Positions 42,876 through 51,390 of a stretch of 64,000 nt of DNA are shown in pieces. The stretch spans positions 2,233,875-2,297,874 of the forward strand of contig NZ_LT608315.1 in assembly GCF_900095825.1 (NCBI RefSeq). The letters run 5' to 3'. The translations under genes were made by a program, and so were the position numbers. Under the pieces are notes generated by a model. It was not told where the DNA came from and did not search any database. It was given only the letters and a program-made list of their open reading frames with translations. Source of the DNA: Acidaminococcus massiliensis. Lineage in GTDB: Bacteria; Bacillota; Negativicutes; Acidaminococcales; Acidaminococcaceae. Each line of letters opens with the position of its first letter. The first letter of the stretch is position 1.

Positions 42876-43817
42876 TCAGCCTTCCTTTCCCATGGTCACG
42901 GCACACCAGCCTGCCTTCCGTTTCACATCCAGGAAGGTGAAGCCGTTTTCCCCAGCCGCTTTTTCCACATCCGGCAGCCGTTCCTCGATGATGCCGCTGG
43001 CCAGGAACCGGCCGTTCTGCCGCAGCTTCACCGCCACTTCCGGGAGCACCAGGATGATGATGTCCGCAATGATGTTGGCAATGATCAGATCCGCCTGGCC
43101 CGGGGTGCCGTCCAGCAGGTTCCCCTGGTTCACGGTGATCCGGCTGCTGAGCCCGTTCTGGGCAATGTTCTCTTGGGCCACTTCCACGGCCTTTTCGTCG
43201 ATGTCCGCCGCATGGATGGTCTTGGCCCCCAGAAGAGCCGCCGCCATAGCCAAAATGCCGCTGCCGGTGCCCACATCGAACACTTCACAGTCCGGTGTCA
43301 CCAGGTCTTCCAACCGTTGGATGCACATGCTGGTGGTGGCATGGGTGCCGGTGCCGAAGGCCATTCCCGGATCCAGGGCGATGACCTTTTCGTCCCCCTG
43401 GGGGGCATAGGTTTCCCAAGAAGGTTTGATCACGATCTTCTTCCCCACTTTGGTGGTGTGGAAGTACTGTTTCCAGGTGTTGGCCCAGTCCTTTTCGCTG
43501 ATCTGCCGGAACAGGGTGGGGCCGAAGCGGAATTTCCCGATCCGGCCTTCGATCACCTGGAGGCCCTGTTCAATGGCGTCCAGTTTCTGCTGGAGCTGGT
43601 CGTTTTCCGGGTAGTAGGCAGAAACGGTGACCACTTCCGTATTTTCCTGATGGGGGATGTCGCACAGTTCCCAGGTGGCACTTTCCCGCAGCTGGTTCAG
43701 CAGCAGAGGGTCTTCGATTTCCACCCCGTTCCGGGCCCCCACCTCCCGGAGCAGATCTGCCACAGCCTCTACGGCCTCATGGGTAACTTTTATGCTAACT
43801 TGCAGCCAAGATTCCAT
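42876..43817 (-). CDS. prmA: Ribosomal protein L11 methyltransferase
   Basis: 313 residues. N-terminal L11-recognition part, then a Rossmann methyltransferase: IALDPGMAFGTGTHATTSMC, VFDVGTGSGILAMAAALLGA and ADLIIANIIADIIILVLPE. Trimethylates several L11 amino groups. First gene of prmA-rsmE-mtaB-hinT. Confidence 0.95.
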   Translation of the reverse strand: MESWLQVSIKVTHEAVEAVADLLREVGARNGVEIEDPLLLNQLRESATWELCDIPHQENTEVVTVSAYYPENDQLQQKLDAIEQGLQVIEGRIGKFRFGPTLFRQISEKDWANTWKQYFHTTKVGKKIVIKPSWETYAPQGDEKVIALDPGMAFGTGTHATTSMCIQRLEDLVTPDCEVFDVGTGSGILAMAAALLGAKTIHAADIDEKAVEVAQENIAQNGLSSRITVNQGNLLDGTPGQADLIIANIIADIIILVLPEVAVKLRQNGRFLASGIIEERLPDVEKAAGENGFTFLDVKRKAGWCAVTMGKEG

Positions 43818-43892
43818 ATGTAACGCTCCTTTGTACAGATATCATATTATTATACCATATTACGTTGGTGGGGGGAAGGTGGATAAGTGGAA

Positions 43893-43996
43893 GACGTCAG
43901 ATTGCCCGTAATAAGCAGGACGGGCCTCCATCCGATTCAAAGAAAGCTGACGTCTGACATCTCAAGGCCTGTCAGGGCGGTATCTGATATCTTTTG
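43893..43996. repeat. Intergenic palindromic repeat R1, copy 4 (left outer arm missing)
   Basis: Contains GACGTCAGATTGCCCGTAAT, AAGCAGGACGGGCC and GCTGACGTCTGACATCTC, then GGTATCTGATATC; the outer left arm of other copies is absent. Lies upstream of prmA and downstream of the adhesin gene. Confidence 0.7.
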
Positions 43997-44015
43997 ATGC
44001 ATTGACTACTGACAG

Positions 44016-44055
44016 GCACACAAAAAGGACTGCCGCAGCAGTCCTTTTTGTGTGC
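44016..44055 (-). terminator. Terminator of the adhesin gene
   Basis: GCACACAAAAAGGACTGC, loop CGCA, GCAGTCCTTTTTGTGTGC: an 18-bp perfect stem that contains its own A5/T5 pairing, starting 4 bp after the adhesin stop codon. Confidence 0.85.
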
Positions 44056-44059
44056 AACC

Positions 44060-47000
44060 TCAATTAAATCTCACATACACCGCCTTCAGGTCTTCCAGCC
44101 CCAGGCCCATTTTCTGGAACCCGGTGTGGAGGGCCGCTTCGGACAGTTCCTTGTTCTTCTTCGGATCCCCGGCTTCCAGCAGCTGGAGGGCTGCTGCATC
44201 CACAGGATGGATATTGAAGGAGACGCCGTTGTACACCAGCCGGTAGGTCCCTTCCCCGCCCGGCAGGGTCAGGGTGGTGGTGTATTCCCGGTGCTGGGTC
44301 TTTGCCTGATCCGGTTCCGGCAGCCGCATGCCGCTGGGAGTGATCTGCACCTTCTCCGGCAGGCTTTCCACGTCGAAGGTACCGTAGTTGGTCACCTTGC
44401 CGTCCAGTACCTTGAAGAAGGGGATGGATTTCTTTTCCCGGTACCAGGTCCGTCCGCCGTCCCGATGTTCCTCTTCGCCCCGGAAATCGTCCATGGAAGG
44501 TTCTTCCACTTCTCCTTTCCCTTCGGGCACCGGATTGGGTCTGTCCGGCGTGATATCCGGCTTCACCGGTCTTTCCACCGGGGTGATGGTCACCGTGGCG
44601 TCCCCGCCCAGGATGTTGTAGTTCTTCAGGAAGTCCAGATACTGATTGGTGGTTTCCGTAGTGAACTCATACCGTCCCGGAGCGTTGGTGTAGGAATTGT
44701 TGTCCAGGTACGCATTGCCGTAGGACCCGTAGTTGAACTTCAGGTCGGATACGTTCTTTGCGTCCCCGTTGGTGAGGCCCGTCACTCCGGATGTGGTGAA
44801 CTTCACAGTGCCAAAAGGCGTAGTCACGTCTTTGGTAGTAACGGTCAGGTCCGCCTTCTTGACGATCACATCCCCGGTAATGGTGACGAGGTAGTTTTTC
44901 CGGGCATCGCTGCCATTTTCATGGACGATCCCGCCTCCGTCAGATTCCAGGTCATTTTTGTAGATCCCGGCATCCGCCGTAGTCCGGCCGGCCCGGTTGG
45001 TTTCATAGGCCCCGCCGGCTTTGGGGGTCATGGTGAGCCCAGCGGTGGAAATGGTATCCCCATTCACCAGTGGCGGCGTAGCGATTTCCTTGAAGGACCG
45101 GTCCGCCGAACCGTAGGTCTGGATCATCTCATTATCCACGGTGATGGCCACCGGGGTCAGGGTCATGGTCCCTTCGGACAGTTCCAGATTGTAGTTCTTC
45201 AGCGTGTCTTTATCCAGCTGGGTATCGATCCGGTAGCTGTCCAGGCTGCCGTCCGCCTTGTACTTCACATCATTGGTCCGAGTGTCGCTCAGCAGGGCCT
45301 TAGAGGTGTTGTGGATGCCGATTTCAGAAACCAGATCCGCCAAGTCATCCCCGTTCTGTTCCCCGGTGACTTCCGTTTGCTTCAGGTCCGCTCCCACTTT
45401 GTCCGCGGCCCCGTAAGCTTCGGTGTAGTCCCCCACCTTCAGTTTCAGGGTGGCCTTGTCGATGGAAGCATCGGCTCCGTCGATCTTTACGGTGTAGTTC
45501 TGCAGGGTCTTCTCTGTAGTCCCGGTCAGTTGATACCCAGTGCCTGCATCCTGGGTCTTGGCGCCCTTGGCGATCTTATCCGGATCCGTAGCGTCCCCGG
45601 TATTGGTGTAGGTGATATCCCCGTTGGCAATGGCTTTCGTCACTACATCCGTGCTGTCCCCGTTGGCCATCTCCAGCTTACTGGCGTCGTAGCCGTACTT
45701 GCCGGTATCGAAAGCCGTACCGTAGGTAGTGGATACGTCGTTGAGCTTCAGATGGATCTCTGCTGGGGTGACAGTGGATGTCCCATCCACGTAGGTAACA
45801 TCATAGTTGTTGGCTGTATCGCCGGCAACCGTGAAATTCCCGATCAGCTTCCAGTCCCCCACGTCCTGGGTCTTTACCTTGTCGTTATTGGCATCGGTCT
45901 TTTCCCCGGTGTTGGTGTAAGTGACGCTGATCTGGTTGTTCTTCAGGGTTTCATCCGTATCTCCGTTGGCGTTGCCGGAAATGGTGTAAGTGTACTTCGT
46001 CTTATCGAAGCCCGTACCGTAGACCGTGCTCACGTCTCCTACGGTCAGGGTCAGTTTGGCCTTCTTCACCGTAGAAGTCCCCGGGTTCACCACTTTGATG
46101 TTGTAGTTGTCCAGGGTCTTGGCAGTGCTGCCGGTAATCTGGTAACTGCCTGCGTTCTGGGTCTTGACATTTTCGTTATTGGGATCGGATTTCGCCCCGC
46201 CGTTCACATAAGTGAAATCGCTGTCCTGGAGGACATCGGTGATGGCCGCTGCGGCATCCCCGTTGGTCAGCCCCTGCAGATCTGCCGCATCCTTTTTGTA
46301 CCCATAGGTGCTGCTGTCGAAGCCCTGCCCATAGGTAGTGGAAACGTCTTTCAAAGTCAGGGTCAAGTCCGCCTTATCCACGGTGGAATCAGCCCCGTCG
46401 ATGAACACCTTATAATTCTGCAAGGTCTTCTCCGTGGTCCCGGTCAGTTTGTATCCTGTTCCTGCGTTTTGGGTCTTCACATTCTCATTGTCCGGATCCG
46501 CAGCGTCCCCGGTGTTGGTGTAGGTGATATCCCCGTTGCCAATGGCTTTCGTCACTACATCCGTGCTGTCCCCGTTGGCCATCTCCAGCTTACTGGCATC
46601 GTAGCCGTACTTGCTGGTATCGAAAGCCGTGCCGTAGGTGGTAGATACGTCGTTGAGCTTCAGATGGATCTCTGCTGGGGTGACAGTGGATGTCCCATCC
46701 ACGTAGGTAACATCATAGTTGTTGGCTGTATCGCCGGCAACCGTGAAATTCCCGATCAGCTTCCAATCTCCCACATCCTGGGTCTTTACCTTGTCGTTAT
46801 TGGCATCGGTCTTTTCCCCGGTGTTGGTGTAGGTGACGCTGATCTGGTTGTTCTTCAGGGTTTCATCCGTATCCCCGTTGGCGTTGCCGGAAATGGTATA
46901 GGTGTACTGGCTCTTGTCGAAGTCATTTCCGTAGACTGTGTTCACGTCCCCTACGGTCAGGGTCAGTTTGGCCTTTTCCACCGTGGATTTCCCATTGGTG

Positions 47001-49069
47001 ATATGGACGGTATAGTCAGAGAGTTCCTTGCTGGCAGCCCCCTGGAGTGCATAGGTCCCGGCATTCTGGGTCAGGGCCCCATTGGCAATCTTGACCGGAT
47101 CGGTGGCATCCCCGGTGTTGGTGTAATTCAGGAACTTTTCTCCCAGAACAGCATCCTGGGTATCCCCGTTCACCAGTCCGCCTTTTGCCGTATCAATGGT
47201 GTAGGTATACTTGTCCGTGTCAAAGGCCGTCCCATAAGTGGTGGACACATCCCCCACCGTCAGGTAGAGATCCGCCGGGTTCACCGTGAGGGTGCCGCTG
47301 CCGGTGACCTCATAGTTGGCCGAAGCATCGCTGCCGTCGCTGGCCTTTATCTCTGCACTGGAAGTCAAGTATTGCTTATCATAACTGCCTACGTGGGCCG
47401 TATCGTTGCTGCCCTTGCTGTCCGCATAGCTGCCGTCGGTGGCAATGGTATATTGGATATCGCCCAGCTTATCTCCGTTTACCAGCTGGGTTTTGTCGTA
47501 AGAAGGCGTCCCATTGGTCACTGCAGTATTGCCATAGGTCTGGGTGCCATCGGTGCTGATGGTCAAGGTCTTCCGGAGAATTTCGATATCCCCATTGACC
47601 GTTTTCAGGTCATACCCGTTCAGCGCCTTGGCCCCATTTTCATCTACATGGAATACATAGAAGGCCTTTTTCCCATCAGAAGCCGTCTTGTCTTCGTCCC
47701 CCTGGGTCCGGGTGGCCCCTGCCGCTGCCCCATCACTGGAAACAGCCACAGCATCCGTCCCGGTTTTTGTCCCATCAGAACTGGTCACGTAGGTCAGATA
47801 GTCGGCTTCCTTGAAATTGCTGAACTGGGTCACATCGATATCGCTGCCGTTGGAATCCTTATAGGTGGCCGAGGTGCTCAGCAGATCCCGCAGCTGGTCA
47901 TCGGTAAGGGTATCCCCGTAGGTCTTCTGTTGGCTGCCCCCGGAAATGGTGATCACCGGAGTCACCTGGAAGATGAACTTGTTGCTGCTGGTATCCGTAT
48001 AGTCCGTAAGGGTATTGCCGGAACTGTTGCCGAGTACCGTGCTGTTGGCATCGGATTTGGCCGTCCACTGGGCATTGGTACCGCTGATCAGATTGCTGCC
48101 CAGGCTGGTACCGTAGTCGCTGGGGGAATTCACATAGACCTGCCAGGTGCCTCCGGTACCGGTGGTGATGGCAGATGTGCCGGTGGTGCTGTTCACCAGG
48201 GACCCCTGGCTGCCTTGGGCATCCACCACCACGGCTCCTTCTGCAGTGCTGGCTGCGGCCAGAGTACCTTCCGTGGCTTCTCCCTTGTAGTCCACCCCGG
48301 TGCCCAAAGTGATCCGTCCCTTATCTCCGGTGGAAGTGAGGCTGATCTTCCCGCCGTTCAGGGTGTTATTGCTGTCGGTATACCCGTTAGATTCCACCCC
48401 GTGGACTGTCAGATCACCGGCCGCTTGGATGGTCACACTGTCCAGCTGGAAGGCGGTGTTCTGATACCCATCGGTACGGGTGGCGATGTCGCTGGCAGAA
48501 GAAGTGGTATCCGTGGTGCCGGAATGGATTTCCCCGCCTACCGATACGGTGCCCCCGGAAAGGTAGACCCCATGGTCCGCATAGATGGTGCCGTATTTGT
48601 AGTTGGTGGCTGTATTCTTTTCATTCCCGATGGTCACAGCCCCGGTGCTTTCGATATTCACCGTATCCAGGGCCTTGCCCTTCCCGATATCCCCTTCTAG
48701 GCTGACAGTGCCAGTGCCGGCTTTGATGTTCAGGCTGGAATTGGCCAGGTTGGTTTCCTTGATGAAGCCTACGGTGGTATCCCCGCCCATGGCCGCATCG
48801 TCCCATTTGCCGGTGGTGCCATACCCTACGGTCAGGAAAGGTGCACTGTTGTCCGGCTGGGAACGGGTCTTGTTCCCGTCTTTATAGGTATCCCAGTTCA
48901 CATACCCATAAACGGTTTCTCCATAATTCCCCGTCTTCCAGTTGGAATTGGCATTGCTGTAGAACTGGGTCCCCTTTCCATTGTTGGCTTCCCCTTCGGG
49001 ACCGGTGACCCAGTACATCCCATCCTGATAGGTAGGATCATCGGGCATGCCGTAATAGGAATAGACCAA
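44060..49069 (-). CDS. Giant MBG/YDG-repeat surface adhesin, N-terminus lost at an IS110 element
   Basis: 1669 codons remain. The first about 400 residues are Gly/Ser/Thr-rich beta-helix-like text with IEST/GKISLTS words as in two-partner-secretion haemagglutinins. Then come about eleven MBG/YDG units of 75-80 residues, each with a (G/N)DVSTTYG-like start and an NGD/YTNTG middle, e.g. KLTLTVGDVNTVYGNDFD. The C-terminal 150 residues form a proline/acidic linker and a separate domain ending AVYVRFN. No signal peptide or secretion domain: the frame opens at a TTG inside the IS110 end. Likely a broken exoprotein. Confidence 0.8.
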   Translation of the reverse strand: MVYSYYGMPDDPTYQDGMYWVTGPEGEANNGKGTQFYSNANSNWKTGNYGETVYGYVNWDTYKDGNKTRSQPDNSAPFLTVGYGTTGKWDDAAMGGDTTVGFIKETNLANSSLNIKAGTGTVSLEGDIGKGKALDTVNIESTGAVTIGNEKNTATNYKYGTIYADHGVYLSGGTVSVGGEIHSGTTDTTSSASDIATRTDGYQNTAFQLDSVTIQAAGDLTVHGVESNGYTDSNNTLNGGKISLTSTGDKGRITLGTGVDYKGEATEGTLAAASTAEGAVVVDAQGSQGSLVNSTTGTSAITTGTGGTWQVYVNSPSDYGTSLGSNLISGTNAQWTAKSDANSTVLGNSSGNTLTDYTDTSSNKFIFQVTPVITISGGSQQKTYGDTLTDDQLRDLLSTSATYKDSNGSDIDVTQFSNFKEADYLTYVTSSDGTKTGTDAVAVSSDGAAAGATRTQGDEDKTASDGKKAFYVFHVDENGAKALNGYDLKTVNGDIEILRKTLTISTDGTQTYGNTAVTNGTPSYDKTQLVNGDKLGDIQYTIATDGSYADSKGSNDTAHVGSYDKQYLTSSAEIKASDGSDASANYEVTGSGTLTVNPADLYLTVGDVSTTYGTAFDTDKYTYTIDTAKGGLVNGDTQDAVLGEKFLNYTNTGDATDPVKIANGALTQNAGTYALQGAASKELSDYTVHITNGKSTVEKAKLTLTVGDVNTVYGNDFDKSQYTYTISGNANGDTDETLKNNQISVTYTNTGEKTDANNDKVKTQDVGDWKLIGNFTVAGDTANNYDVTYVDGTSTVTPAEIHLKLNDVSTTYGTAFDTSKYGYDASKLEMANGDSTDVVTKAIGNGDITYTNTGDAADPDNENVKTQNAGTGYKLTGTTEKTLQNYKVFIDGADSTVDKADLTLTLKDVSTTYGQGFDSSTYGYKKDAADLQGLTNGDAAAAITDVLQDSDFTYVNGGAKSDPNNENVKTQNAGSYQITGSTAKTLDNYNIKVVNPGTSTVKKAKLTLTVGDVSTVYGTGFDKTKYTYTISGNANGDTDETLKNNQISVTYTNTGEKTDANNDKVKTQDVGDWKLIGNFTVAGDTANNYDVTYVDGTSTVTPAEIHLKLNDVSTTYGTAFDTGKYGYDASKLEMANGDSTDVVTKAIANGDITYTNTGDATDPDKIAKGAKTQDAGTGYQLTGTTEKTLQNYTVKIDGADASIDKATLKLKVGDYTEAYGAADKVGADLKQTEVTGEQNGDDLADLVSEIGIHNTSKALLSDTRTNDVKYKADGSLDSYRIDTQLDKDTLKNYNLELSEGTMTLTPVAITVDNEMIQTYGSADRSFKEIATPPLVNGDTISTAGLTMTPKAGGAYETNRAGRTTADAGIYKNDLESDGGGIVHENGSDARKNYLVTITGDVIVKKADLTVTTKDVTTPFGTVKFTTSGVTGLTNGDAKNVSDLKFNYGSYGNAYLDNNSYTNAPGRYEFTTETTNQYLDFLKNYNILGGDATVTITPVERPVKPDITPDRPNPVPEGKGEVEEPSMDDFRGEEEHRDGGRTWYREKKSIPFFKVLDGKVTNYGTFDVESLPEKVQITPSGMRLPEPDQAKTQHREYTTTLTLPGGEGTYRLVYNGVSFNIHPVDAAALQLLEAGDPKKNKELSEAALHTGFQKMGLGLEDLKAVYVRFN
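45460..47290. repeat. Near-identical 912-bp tandem repeat inside the adhesin
   Basis: The text at about 45455-46080 recurs almost base for base 912 bp further (for example GGTGATATCCCCGTTG at 45611 and 46523). 912 bp is 304 codons, four MBG/YDG units. The two blocks differ by scattered single changes, indicating a recent duplication and scope for length variation by recombination. Confidence 0.8.
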
Positions 49070-49168
49070 CTATATAAAGTCAAGCCAATTTTAAAATAAA
49101 TTTCAGTTGCTATGGATCTTGGCAAAAGGGCGCACTTACCCAAGCCCCCTCTTGTGGGCTTAAAAAAA

Positions 49169-50338
49169 TCAGGCTAAATAAGGGCAGCCACTAATACCCA
49201 GCCGGTAAATCAATCGGATCAGTTTCTTGGCTACATGGGACAAAGCGATTTTGTAAGGCTTGTGTTCTGACAGTTTCTTTTCAAGGTATTCTTTGAATCT
49301 CGGTACGTTCTGTGCAACCAGGCGGGCGGCAAGGTACAGTGTCTTTCGCAGATAGGGGGATCCTCTTTTTTCCATCTTGTTATGCTTCGAATGGTAGTCT
49401 CCAGAGTCATGTTTGGAAGGTGACATCCCTGCGTAAGCCAGGAGCTTGTCGACATCCGGAAAACGCTTGAAATCACCAACTTCGCCCAGAATGCTGGCAC
49501 AAAGGGTATAACCGATCCCTGGTATGTCAATAATCGAAGATTCTTCCTGGTCCACCATTTCCTTAAGCTTCTCATCGATTTCAACGATATGCTGCTTCAA
49601 CACTTCAATATCCGTAATGGTATGGACGAGTTCCATAGAAGCCGAAAGCGAGACTTTACCGATAGAACGGCATGCTGCCTGGTGGATTTCCAAAGCCTTG
49701 CTTTTGTCAAATCTCCCCTGTGAGGCATCACTTAACAGGCGCGTCAGCCGCTTCATGCTGCAATGAGCAATCTGTTCATGGCCAGGATAGGCTTTTAGAA
49801 GCGCATAGATTGAAGCAAGATGGATGGAAGATGTCAGCCCTTCCAGCTCTGGGAATAAAATCGTAACCAGACGGGAAACTGATATCTTTAGCTTGGAACA
49901 CTTCTGCATGGTTTGAGATCTGTAACGAGAGAGTGATTTCATTTCCTCGTTATGGTACAATGAAGAAGAGTAGGTTTGGGATCCTTTCCCTGACACAATC
50001 ATCTGTGCAATAGCGCAGGCATCGACTTTATCAGTCTTGGTCTTACGCAGGCTGAATCCTTGCTTGTATCTATTCGTGAGAAGCGGATTGAAAGTGAGCA
50101 GTGGAAGGTCATGTTCTGAGATGAAATGGGCGAGATTCGAGGAATAGTGACCGGTTGCTTCCAATCCTACTCTTATTTTATCTTTTGGAATGCCCAGTTC
50201 AGAAATCTTGGAAAGGAGCATGTCAAAGCCTTCCCGTGAATTGGGAAATGTAAAAGATTCAACTGTTTTCAATGCATCCGAGTCAATGATACAGCAGTCA
50301 TGTTTCCGCTTTGCAACGTCAATTCCGACACAAAGCAT
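49169..50338 (-). CDS. IS110-family transposase (DEDD recombinase), copy 1
   Basis: 389 residues from ATG 50338 with AAAGGAGG upstream; the frame stays open further upstream but that part is the non-coding RNA region. The RuvC-like DEDD domain shows CVGIDVAKRKHD (Asp), RVGLEATGHYS (Glu) and KTDKVDACAIA (Asp pair); the C-terminal transposase_20 domain has IIDIPGIGYTLCASILGEVG and LAYAGMSPSKHDSG with the likely active Ser. A long coiled-coil linker joins them. RNA-guided recombination is known for relatives. Confidence 0.93.
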   Translation of the reverse strand: MLCVGIDVAKRKHDCCIIDSDALKTVESFTFPNSREGFDMLLSKISELGIPKDKIRVGLEATGHYSSNLAHFISEHDLPLLTFNPLLTNRYKQGFSLRKTKTDKVDACAIAQMIVSGKGSQTYSSSLYHNEEMKSLSRYRSQTMQKCSKLKISVSRLVTILFPELEGLTSSIHLASIYALLKAYPGHEQIAHCSMKRLTRLLSDASQGRFDKSKALEIHQAACRSIGKVSLSASMELVHTITDIEVLKQHIVEIDEKLKEMVDQEESSIIDIPGIGYTLCASILGEVGDFKRFPDVDKLLAYAGMSPSKHDSGDYHSKHNKMEKRGSPYLRKTLYLAARLVAQNVPRFKEYLEKKLSEHKPYKIALSHVAKKLIRLIYRLGISGCPYLA

Positions 50339-50389
50339 AAAAATCAACCTCCTTTTTTTGAATTGGCAGCTGTGCATCAAAGCCACAGA

Positions 50390-50550
50390 GACTTCATCAT
50401 AATGTATCCTCGCTAGATATGAACCGTCGAGCGGTATCCAACTCATTAACAAATTGAATGAATTCTGTGGTCGGACTCTACAAAAACCGTCAAGCGGTAG
50501 GGGCGCGCAACCGATCCACAGCTCCATTCTAATCGTACCGTAATTCACTA
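50390..50550 (-). ncRNA. Bridge-RNA-like non-coding RNA of IS110 copy 1
   Basis: Two loops in the LE. Target-type loop: closing stem CTGTGG/CCACAG (50465-50521), core hairpin ACCG/CTTGA/CGGT (50486-50498), left guide CGCCCCTACC (50496-50505) equal to the reconstructed target, right guide TGTAG (50478-50482) complementary to CTACA. Donor-type loop: TAATG/CATTA stem, core hairpin ACCG/CTCGA/CGGT (50423-50435), AGTTGG (50438-50443) as in the RE end, and AGCGAG (50409-50414) pairing with CTCGT at the LE end. Layout as in the IS621 bridge RNA; ends are approximate. Confidence 0.75.
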
Positions 50551-50634
50551 TAAAAGGGAATATCTGGTACAACTCTATTATACGAGGGGCGAGCCAAAGG
50601 CCCGCCCTTCCCGGCCGCCCGGAGGGTTCCCTTT

Positions 50635-50656
50635 AAAAAAATTTGCCTGCAAATTT
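50635..50656 (-). terminator. Terminator of higBA
   Basis: On the minus strand AAATTTGC, AG, GCAAATTT, then TTTT. The same hairpin sequence recurs at 31098-31117 behind ileS. Confidence 0.65.
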
Positions 50657-50705
50657 TATCCTTGTGCACCTCCCTAAAGGCACGCCTGGTGAAAAAACAA
50701 AGCAA

Positions 50706-50978
50706 TCATACAAACTTAATTTCCAGTTTTTTCCCCAATCCATGAGCAATCTTGCACAGCGTTGCAATGGAGGGCATGGCCTGTCCTTTTTCAATCCGGC
50801 TGATATTGGACTGGCGGATGCCCGTCCGCTGTGCCAGTTCAGACTGGGTCAGTTTTTGTTCGCTCCTGGCTTTCAAAACCATCATCATCAGCTGGTATTC
50901 CATCTCGCTCTTATCCCACTCCTTTTTGAATGTGGGATTTTTCATCTGTTCTTTCAGATACTTATCAAAATCATCCAT
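50706..50978 (-). CDS. higA: HigA-type antitoxin (XRE family)
   Basis: 90 residues, a Cro/C1 helix-turn-helix in the second half (LTQSELAQRTGIRQSNISRIEKGQAMPS) and a helical toxin-facing N-terminus. Follows the toxin gene by 13 bp, the reversed toxin-first order typical of HigBA. Expected to neutralise HigB and repress the operon through the palindrome at 51342-51382. Confidence 0.85.
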   Translation of the reverse strand: MDDFDKYLKEQMKNPTFKKEWDKSEMEYQLMMMVLKARSEQKLTQSELAQRTGIRQSNISRIEKGQAMPSIATLCKIAHGLGKKLEIKFV

Positions 50979-50991
50979 GATCTTTCACCCC

Positions 50992-51336
50992 TCAATCCAT
51001 GCATCGATGCAGATAATCTATCCTTATCTCTTTAGCTCGTTTGATTTCTCGAGCCGGCGTTTTTTGCGTTTTCTTAACAAAGCCGTGGGTTAATACAGCC
51101 CTGTCGCCTACAATAAAGAAATATAATACTCGGGTAATATCGCTGCCGACCTTTGCCCGCAATTCTAATATACCATCATCCAACGACTCCGATAATGGCA
51201 TTCTGAGATTGTGCCCCAAATCCTGCAGGGCCATAATGGAACGAAGCATTTTTGTCCGCATTTTCACATCAAGACTGTCTAAGAATTCTTTTACTGGTAC
51301 ATTGCCGTTTATATCGGTGTAGAATATAATCTCCAT
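50992..51336 (-). CDS. higB: HigB/Gp49-type toxin (RelE superfamily)
   Basis: 114 residues: MEIIFYTDINGNVPVKEFLDSL, LSESLDDGILELRAKVG, RVLYFFIVGDRAVLTHGFVKKTQKTP, the phage-derived Gp49/HigB pattern. Such toxins cut mRNA on the ribosome. The A+T content is higher than in neighbouring genes, suggesting transfer. Pairs with higA. Confidence 0.87.
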   Translation of the reverse strand: MEIIFYTDINGNVPVKEFLDSLDVKMRTKMLRSIMALQDLGHNLRMPLSESLDDGILELRAKVGSDITRVLYFFIVGDRAVLTHGFVKKTQKTPAREIKRAKEIRIDYLHRCMD

Positions 51337-51341
51337 AAATT

Positions 51342-51390
51342 ATTCCTTTCATGATATATTTATTATATATCACGAAAGGAATAAAAGCAA
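51342..51390 (-). promoter_or_regulatory. higBA promoter and palindromic operator
   Basis: ATTCCTTTC ... GAAAGGAAT with inner GATATAT/ATATATC arms (51342-51382). On the minus strand TATAAT (51362-51367) and TTGCTT (51385-51390) at 17 bp form the promoter, so the palindrome covers the minus-10 and spacer. Confidence 0.75.

Larger units (their letters stand above)
49063..50586 (-). mobile_element. IS110-family insertion sequence, copy 1
   Basis: About 1.52 kb, no inverted repeats or target duplication apart from a shared dinucleotide (CT on the minus strand, 49063-49064 and 50585-50586). Identical to the copy at 61521 except one silent change (49982 T versus 62440 A). The right end (RE, 49063-49168) and left end (LE, 50339-50586) flank one transposase. 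Joining the ends would create minus-35 TTGACT (49078-49083) and minus-10 TATAAT (50577-50582) at 17-bp spacing. The RE side abuts the adhesin gene, the LE side a dispersed repeat arm. Confidence 0.9.

Noticed and set aside
45460-47290. Possible CRISPR array from evenly repeated sequence
   Set aside because: The repeats are in-frame protein repeats of hundreds of bases, not 25-40-base repeats with unique spacers. No cas genes in the window.
44048-48700. 1550-codon open frame on the plus strand opposite the adhesin
   Set aside because: It mirrors the repeats of the minus-strand gene, has no ribosome site, and its composition follows from codon use on the other strand.
50339-50572. N-terminal extension of the IS110 transposase
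   Set aside because: The frame is open, but the text has no family resemblance, the ribosome site is at 50338, and the DNA carries the paired loops of the guide RNA.
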